Assembly (NCBI GenBank): GCA_013003555.1 | Contig: JABDIV010000052.1 | Location: 186,001-250,000, forward strand | DNA from: Flavobacteriaceae bacterium | GTDB taxonomy: Bacteria > Bacteroidota > Bacteroidia > Flavobacteriales > Flavobacteriaceae | Reading direction: 5' to 3' | Length of the DNA: 64,000 nt | Shown: positions 58,793 through 64,000 of the stretch, in pieces | Position numbering within the stretch: the first letter of the stretch is position 1 | Layout: the number at the start of each line of letters is the position of its first letter | Made by a program: the position numbers and the translations under genes | The notes under the pieces: model-generated | What the model was told of the DNA's origin: nothing | The model's input: only the letters and a program-made list of their open reading frames with translations | The model's database searches: none

Positions 58793-60322
58793 TTAGAACG
58801 GGATATCGTCATCTTCCGGGCTGCCAAAAGCCTCATCGGGAGATGGGAAATTATCCGGTTTAAAGGTGTCGTCATTGGCTGCAGCGTTCATTTTGCTGTG
58901 GAATTCGAAAGGCGAATCGAAATCATCAAGACTTTCAAACTTACCTAAATGCCCTACGAATTTCAGACGGATAGAATCTAAACCACCATTACGGTGCTTC
59001 GCGATAATAAATTCGGCCTGACCCTCGGTTGGCGTGCGTTCCTCATCGTCCCATTCATCGATCTTATAATATTCAGGGCGATAAATGAATGAAACAATAT
59101 CGGCATCTTGCTCAATGGCCCCTGACTCCCTAAGATCGGAAAGAATAGGTCGCTTACTGCCTCCTCTGGTTTCTACAGCCCGTGATAACTGGGAAAGGGC
59201 AATTACAGGAACACTTAATTCCTTGGCTAATGCCTTAAGGTTTCGTGAGATCATTGAAATTTCCTGCTCTCGATTTCCGCCTTTTTGACTAGCACCTGAA
59301 GTCATTAATTGCAGATAATCAACTACGACGAGTTTGATATCGTGTTGAGACTTAAGTCGTCTTGCTTTCGCCCTAAGATCAAAAATTGAAAGAGATGGCG
59401 TATCATCGATAAATAAAGGCGCCTTTTCCAGGGCCTTAACCTTAACATTGAGTTGTTCCCATTCGTGTTTTTCCAACCTACCGGTCCTTAGTTTCTCGGA
59501 AGACAGTCCGGTTTCACTTGAAATCAAACGTGTGATCAATTGTACTGATGACATTTCAAGGGAAAAGAAAGCTACTGCGATATCTTGATTAACAGCCATA
59601 TTCCGGGCCATTGACAATGTTAATGCCGTTTTACCCATACCTGGTCTGGCTGCTATGATTATAAGATCACTTTCCTGCCAGCCTGATGTGACGCGGTCAA
59701 CCTTGTCAAATCCAGACGGGATACCACTAAGACCTTCTTTATTAGAGATTTCTTCAATCTTTCGCTTGGCCTGGATCACCAACTCCTGAGCTGTTTCAGA
59801 GGATTTCTTGATGTTTCCCTGGGTAACATCATAAAGTCGTGATTCAGCTCTATCGAGCAAATCAAAAACGTCCTGGGTTTCATCATAAGCGTCTTCGATT
59901 ATTTCGTTTGATATTTTGATCAAACTCCGTTGAATGAATTTCTGAAGAATGATTCGTGCATGAAACTCAATATGAGCCGAAGATGATACTTTTTGGGTAA
60001 GAGAAATCAAATAAAAGTCTCCACCGACCATATCAAGCCGTTTATCTTTTTTCAATTGAGCTGAAACCGTTAATAAGTCAATCGGCTCGCTGTTTTCGAA
60101 TAATTTGAAAATAGCTTCGAAAATATTTTGATGCGCTTCTTTATAAAACGCATCGGGACTAAGAATATCGATGACCTCATCGACTCCTTTTTTATCGATC
60201 ATCATTGCTCCCAACACAACTTCCTCTAAATCAATGGCTTGAGGAGGAATTTTACCTTTTTCAAGATTTATGATCGTTCCTTTGTCGATTTTAAATCCCT
60301 TTAATTGGTCGGGTTGTTTCAT
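58793..60322 (-). CDS. dnaB: Replicative DNA helicase DnaB
   Basis: 509-aa hexameric helicase of the replication fork. N-terminal domain (AIDLEEVVLGAMMID), then RecA-like domain with Walker A ARPGMGKTAL and KLVVVDYLQLMTS, and RGGSKRPILSDLRESGAIEQ. The C-terminal tail is acidic, ending EDDDIPF. Full length. Upstream (toward accA) lies a 415-bp gap with an accA tail relic. Confidence 0.97.
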   Translation of the reverse strand: MKQPDQLKGFKIDKGTIINLEKGKIPPQAIDLEEVVLGAMMIDKKGVDEVIDILSPDAFYKEAHQNIFEAIFKLFENSEPIDLLTVSAQLKKDKRLDMVGGDFYLISLTQKVSSSAHIEFHARIILQKFIQRSLIKISNEIIEDAYDETQDVFDLLDRAESRLYDVTQGNIKKSSETAQELVIQAKRKIEEISNKEGLSGIPSGFDKVDRVTSGWQESDLIIIAARPGMGKTALTLSMARNMAVNQDIAVAFFSLEMSSVQLITRLISSETGLSSEKLRTGRLEKHEWEQLNVKVKALEKAPLFIDDTPSLSIFDLRAKARRLKSQHDIKLVVVDYLQLMTSGASQKGGNREQEISMISRNLKALAKELSVPVIALSQLSRAVETRGGSKRPILSDLRESGAIEQDADIVSFIYRPEYYKIDEWDDEERTPTEGQAEFIIAKHRNGGLDSIRLKFVGHLGKFESLDDFDSPFEFHSKMNAAANDDTFKPDNFPSPDEAFGSPEDDDIPF

Positions 60323-60514
60323 GAAAGCGAATGTAAAGAAATAGTTACCAACTAGCTAATTTAAGCCCTTATACAATGTTAACGGTCCTTCAACAATTAA
60401 ACTGTTGATAACTTAAAAAAATTGTTGATAGATACAAATAAAACCGATTATAAATCCATGGAATTTTTTAAACCGTCAGGATACAGGGGTTTGATCTCAA
60501 TTGACTCCCCAATT

Positions 60515-60565
60515 AAAATATTTTTCAATCCTGGTTTTGTCCTATTCTTTTGGTGATAAGTTTTT
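60515..60565 (-). pseudogene. Relic of the accA 3' end
   Basis: 51 bp, 46 of them identical to 61616-61666 in the accA 3' end. On the minus strand it reads LSPKE-stop-DKTRIEKYFNWGV against acc[20 protein letters not shown], so it is an untranslated, mutated copy of the last ~20 codons. It lies in the 60323-60737 gap, in which otherwise only a terminator was seen, and about 1.1 kb downstream of the real accA end with an orphan lipoprotein gene between. Confidence 0.8.
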
Positions 60566-60647
60566 TATTTGTAGCCAAGGCCTTAATCATGGGGTCCGGG
60601 CTTTATTCAATTCCGAATATTGAGAATTGACAACACGGAACAACAAG

Positions 60648-60677
60648 AAAAAAGCCCTGACTTCTCAAGACTTTTTT
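60648..60677 (-). terminator. Rho-independent terminator of the orphan lipoprotein gene
   Basis: On the minus strand AAAAAGTCTTGA-GAAG-TCAGGGCTTTTT: 12-bp stem with two G-U pairs and a T-run, about 60 bp past the lipoprotein stop. Confidence 0.75.
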
Positions 60678-60737
60678 AGTTATTAGAAAACGGCTGCTTT
60701 AGGACTAACCGTATTCTATATTTTTAGTTAAAGATAA

Positions 60738-61331
60738 TTATTGAGAACTGGTTGATTTAATTTTGATTTTCGGATCAATGACGTAAGGGCCATAAAAGAC
60801 TCCATCACTTTCTATAAAACAAATAATATCATATTTCCAGTTTAAATCAGAATCATCAGCAGCTATATTTATGAATCGAATCCTATCACTCAATCCAACA
60901 ACACCTGGAGGAAAATCTGGATGATCTATTAATACCGCATCAGATGGGTATGTATCGTCTATATATGTATAAACTGTCAATAAATTAAGTGGTTCGTCAA
61001 ATTCGTCATACCAAATCTCATAATCATACCATAACTTATCGTTGGGACCTAGACCATTACTTGGAATATCAAGTGTAAAGGTGTCATTCAACCGCATTTC
61101 AACTAAATAATCTGCTGAAGAGACTCCAACAGGTTGACCAAAGTTTACTAAAGCTGTTATGTTAACAGGATTGTCAAAATCTGGTACTGCTGGTGCTATA
61201 TCAATTATTGCACCTATATCTATTGTAATCTCCGGGCTAATCGTTATAGGGGTCCTCGGGGAGTCATCATCATTCTTACACGATAAGGCCAGAATAAGAA
61301 CCAGTACTAAAATTAGTTTTGAATTTTTCAT
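60738..61331 (-). CDS. Orphan lipoprotein
   Basis: 197 aa; MKNSKLILVLVLILALSC gives a clear lipoprotein signal (Cys18) followed by an acidic KNDDDSP tether. The body is beta-rich, perhaps an Ig-like or CARDB-like sandwich (PAVPDFDNPVNITALVNFGQ, VEMRLNDTFTLDI). No family recognised. It lies between accA and a relic of the accA tail, so it probably entered as an insertion. Own terminator downstream. Confidence 0.65.
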   Translation of the reverse strand: MKNSKLILVLVLILALSCKNDDDSPRTPITISPEITIDIGAIIDIAPAVPDFDNPVNITALVNFGQPVGVSSADYLVEMRLNDTFTLDIPSNGLGPNDKLWYDYEIWYDEFDEPLNLLTVYTYIDDTYPSDAVLIDHPDFPPGVVGLSDRIRFINIAADDSDLNWKYDIICFIESDGVFYGPYVIDPKIKIKSTSSQ

Positions 61332-61591
61332 TGGATTATTGAATAATAGTAATTAATAGCTCGCGCAATATACATTTAATATTTGTTAAATTTTTCCAAG
61401 ATTTGGTCTGACCTATTAATTTAAAAGTATATCAGCGCACAGTTGGCTAAATTCATTTAATCGCAAGTCAATTTGAATTCGATATACGCGTTTTTGAATA
61501 TCCCGGTAAATCGTGCGCAATTAGATTGATATGCAGAAAAGAGTTTAGGAGATTTAAAATAGAATTTTATTATAGGTCGGTATTCAAGGAA

Positions 61592-62545
61592 TCAATCTTT
61601 GTAAACGCCCATTTCAAAATATTTTTGCATCCTGGTTTTGACCAATTCTTTTGGTGATAATTTTTTAAACTCGCTGTAAGTTTTCACGATAGCATCCCGC
61701 ACAGCCAAAAAGGTCTTTTCCTGATCACGATGAGCCCCACCAATTGGTTCTTTTATTATTGAATCCACTATTTTAAGACGTTTCATATCCTTGGCGGTAA
61801 GTTTTAATGCTTCTGCCGCCTGTTCTTTATATTCCCAGCTTCGCCATAAAATTGAAGAGCAGGATTCGGGAGAGATCACCGAGTACCAGGTGTTTTCCAA
61901 CATCAATACCTTATCGCCAACGCCTATTCCCAGTGCACCGCCGGAGGCACCTTCTCCAATGATAACCGTTATAATTGGAACTTTCAGTTTGGTCATCTCA
62001 AAAATATTTCGGGCAATGGCTTCGCCTTGTCCCCGTTCTTCGGCATCCATCCCGGGATATGCGCCAGGTGTATCGATTAAGGTAACGACGGGAATACCAA
62101 ATTTCTCGGCAGATTTCATAAGTCGGAGCGCTTTGCGATAACCTTCAGGTTTGGCCATTCCGAAGTTTCGGTACTGACGGGTTTTTGTATTGGATCCCTT
62201 TTGCTGACCGATGAACATATAGGACTGATCTCCAATCTTGCCAAGACCACCTATCATGGCTTTGTCATCCCAGAAATTGCGATCGCCATGTAGTTCCAGA
62301 AAACTATCCCCGCATAAGGCCTTGATGTAATCCAGGGTATATGGCCTGCTTGGGTGACGTGATAATTGAACGCGCTGCCATGGGGTTAATTTCCCATAAA
62401 TATCTTTCTTGGTTTGATCTAATTTCTTTTCAATTTGCTTGCAAGTCTCGGTAACGTCAACATCGCTTTCCTCACCGATAAGTTGGCATTTCTGAAGTTG
62501 TTCCTCCAACTCCTTAATGGGTAGTTCAAATTCCAGATATTCCAT
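61592..62545 (-). CDS. accA: Acetyl-CoA carboxylase carboxyltransferase alpha subunit
   Basis: First step of fatty-acid synthesis: transfers the carboxyl group from biotin to acetyl-CoA. 317 aa. Coiled N-terminus, then [60 protein letters not shown], and [20 protein letters not shown]. Full length. Its last codons have a degraded second copy at 60515-60565. Confidence 0.97.
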   Translation of the reverse strand: MEYLEFELPIKELEEQLQKCQLIGEESDVDVTETCKQIEKKLDQTKKDIYGKLTPWQRVQLSRHPSRPYTLDYIKALCGDSFLELHGDRNFWDDKAMIGGLGKIGDQSYMFIGQQKGSNTKTRQYRNFGMAKPEGYRKALRLMKSAEKFGIPVVTLIDTPGAYPGMDAEERGQGEAIARNIFEMTKLKVPIITVIIGEGASGGALGIGVGDKVLMLENTWYSVISPESCSSILWRSWEYKEQAAEALKLTAKDMKRLKIVDSIIKEPIGGAHRDQEKTFLAVRDAIVKTYSEFKKLSPKELVKTRMQKYFEMGVYKD

Positions 62546-62576
62546 AGATATTTAAGTTAAACATCGGACTACAAAC

Positions 62577-63470
62577 CTACATAATTTTTTTGGCTTTCCG
62601 TCTATTTTTGATCACACCATTAATCAGAACTGTGCTTATTATGAGAGCAGCACCTATATAAAATTCACCACTCATTCTTTCATCATCAGGGAACAACAGG
62701 ATTGCTAATACAATCCCATAAACCGGTTCCAAATTATAAGTCAGTACAACAGTAAACGGACTTATAAGGCGCATAATGTAAACGGCCGCAATAAACGCAT
62801 ACGCTGTGCAAACAGAACCTAAAATGAACAAGTACAACCAGTCTGTCCAAACCAGGTTAAAGAATTCTGATGAGAATCCCGATTTGCTGAAAGACAGAAA
62901 CACAGAAATACAAAAAATACCGCTTAAAAATTCGTAAAAGGATATGACTGAGGCCTGATGGTGTTTTACAAATTTTCCATTAATCACAGCAAAAAGGGAA
63001 GAGAAAAGTGCCGAAAGAATTCCGAGGATGATACCGTTAAGATATTGAAATTCGGTTTTGGTTATCAGCCAGACACCAGCAATAACCAACACTCCGAAAA
63101 TAATCTCATAACCGATGATTTTTCTTTTAAAAAAGAGAGGTTCGATCAGAGAGGCAAAAAAAGCTCCTGAAGAAAACATGGCCAACGCAATTGAAATATT
63201 CGCCTGATTGATACTTTCAAAAAAAGTGATCCAATGTAAAGCTATAATCACTCCCGCTATTGAGAACTTAAGAATAGATAAAGGTCTAACCTTCAAATCC
63301 ACCTTTATAATCCTGATATATACGAACATTAAGATGCTCGCAATGACCATCCGGTACCAGACCAGCGGGATAGAACCGATGCTGATAAGCTCTCCCAAAA
63401 TAGCTGTAAAGCCTGCAATAAAAACCAGTACATGAAGATGGAGATAATTTTGAAGCTTAGCGTTTGGCAT
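62577..63470 (-). CDS. EamA/DMT-family transporter
   Basis: 297 aa with ten membrane helices arranged as two EamA repeats (ILGELISIGSIPLVWYRMVI in the first half; TVVLTYNLEPVYGIVLAILL in the second). Exporter of metabolites such as amino acids by family analogy; substrate unknown. Overlaps the LptF/G gene by 14 bp. Confidence 0.92.
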   Translation of the reverse strand: MPNAKLQNYLHLHVLVFIAGFTAILGELISIGSIPLVWYRMVIASILMFVYIRIIKVDLKVRPLSILKFSIAGVIIALHWITFFESINQANISIALAMFSSGAFFASLIEPLFFKRKIIGYEIIFGVLVIAGVWLITKTEFQYLNGIILGILSALFSSLFAVINGKFVKHHQASVISFYEFLSGIFCISVFLSFSKSGFSSEFFNLVWTDWLYLFILGSVCTAYAFIAAVYIMRLISPFTVVLTYNLEPVYGIVLAILLFPDDERMSGEFYIGAALIISTVLINGVIKNRRKAKKIM

Positions 63471-64000
63471 TATATAACAGATATGCTGCTAAAATACCAA
63501 AAAGGATGTTGGGAAACCACACGGCAAATAATGGCGGCAAGTCTGACTGCTCGGCCATGACACCAAAAACTTTATCGAAAAAGACATAAACCATAGCGAT
63601 CCCGATTCCGAAAGCTAAGTTAACCCCCATACCACCACGCCGTTTAATGGATGATACCGCCACTGCAATAATCGTCAATATAAATACCGAGATCGGAAGA
63701 CTCCACTTCTTATACTTTACAACCTGGTAACGGCCAACATATGACGACCCTCGTTTGGTTTCTTTATCAATAAAAGATGTGAGCTCATTATAATTAAGGG
63801 TCTCGGCAATGTACTTTACTGGCGTTAAGTCATCGAGATCAAACGTAAAAGTAGTGTCAACACGACGGCGATTAATGAGTGAATCTCCATTTTCGCCTAT
63901 AATTCGTTTCGTATAATTTGTGAGCCGGTAGGTACTGTCGGCCGGATTAAACATGATGTTTAATGCGCTGATCTTATAAACTAGCACATTATCCTTGAAG
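63457..64000 (-). CDS. LptF/LptG-family permease (N-terminal part beyond window)
   Basis: The last ~180 residues of a YjgP/YjgQ permease, which extracts lipopolysaccharide from the inner membrane with LptB. The periplasmic jelly-roll part is followed by KKWSLPISVFILTIIAVAVS and two more membrane helices (GMGVNLAFGIGIAMVYVFF; AVWFPNILFGILAAYLLY). The frame is open to the window end. Whether LptF or LptG cannot be said from this part. Confidence 0.88.
   Translation of the reverse strand, partial: FKDNVLVYKISALNIMFNPADSTYRLTNYTKRIIGENGDSLINRRRVDTTFTFDLDDLTPVKYIAETLNYNELTSFIDKETKRGSSYVGRYQVVKYKKWSLPISVFILTIIAVAVSSIKRRGGMGVNLAFGIGIAMVYVFFDKVFGVMAEQSDLPPLFAVWFPNILFGILAAYLLYNAKR

Overview
The window reads as a chromosomal segment of a member of Bacteroidota, class Flavobacteriia. 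Supporting signs are a PorD-like DUF4835 protein, a protein with a type IX secretion C-terminal sorting domain, a TonB receptor/DUF4249 lipoprotein pair, a giant hybrid two-component regulator, long-form GAPDH, monomeric isocitrate dehydrogenase, lipoproteins with short LxSC-type signals, weak Shine-Dalgarno sites, and promoters of the Bacteroidota type (TTTG - 19 nt - TAnnTTTG). Most of the DNA is housekeeping, tightly packed in short operons. No rRNA, tRNA, CRISPR array or transposase was seen.

Layout. 1-5854 (minus): recN (cut by the window edge), DUF4835, coaBC, rpoZ, bamD, dapA, DUF6913. 5915-7642 (plus): a 5'-nucleotidase split into two genes. 7699-12510 (minus): membrane protein, ligA, LOG protein, prmC, GNAT. 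12565-15254 (plus): LEA-like lipoprotein, ribD, HAD, yigZ; then a minus-strand thioesterase. 15846-17732: dnaA and a low-molecular-weight phosphatase. 17861-23161: an accessory insert (hybrid two-component regulator, NTF2-like lipoprotein, broken chimeric gene). 23236-25365: sugar dehydrogenase with sorting domain, RsmI-like methyltransferase. 25362-29378 (minus): lytic transglycosylase-like, DUF2279, mltG, GNAT, dapF. 29510-34993 (plus): degP-type protease, gap, coiled-coil membrane protein, GNAT, trmD, rplS. 34994-35762: non-coding stretch with a candidate ~0.5 kb RNA. 35763-41283: icd, TonB receptor, DUF4249. 41267-44005: glycerate kinase, murQ, DUF6095, DinB. 44187-47362: thrS-infC-rpmI-rplT. 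47525-56940: accessory island. 56950-64000 (minus): yjbQ, an 'AsnB-like' protein, dnaB, orphan lipoprotein, accA, EamA transporter, LptF/G (cut).

The most interesting stretch is 47816-56940. Eight same-strand genes with short gaps encode a membrane TolB-N/TPR protein, a small membrane protein, a caspase-alpha/beta hydrolase-TPR protein, a 74-aa phage-like small protein, a TIR protein with two membrane helices, a membrane coiled-coil orphan, a TauE-type permease, and a second caspase-TPR protein paralogous to the first. The content resembles bacterial conflict or regulated-cell-death loci, but the combination is not one I can match to a named system.

Two places show the same kind of scar. A duplicated 3' end of a conserved gene is separated from its parent by accessory genes: the phosphatase tail at 23057-23161, fused in frame to an NTF2-like lipoprotein relic, and an accA tail relic at 60515-60565 beyond an orphan lipoprotein gene. 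Other points of note are an infC gene whose only plausible start is AUA, a candidate structured RNA upstream of icd, a Flavo-1-like RNA element before rplS, and a 60-aa KPGGNVGPK repeat protein.
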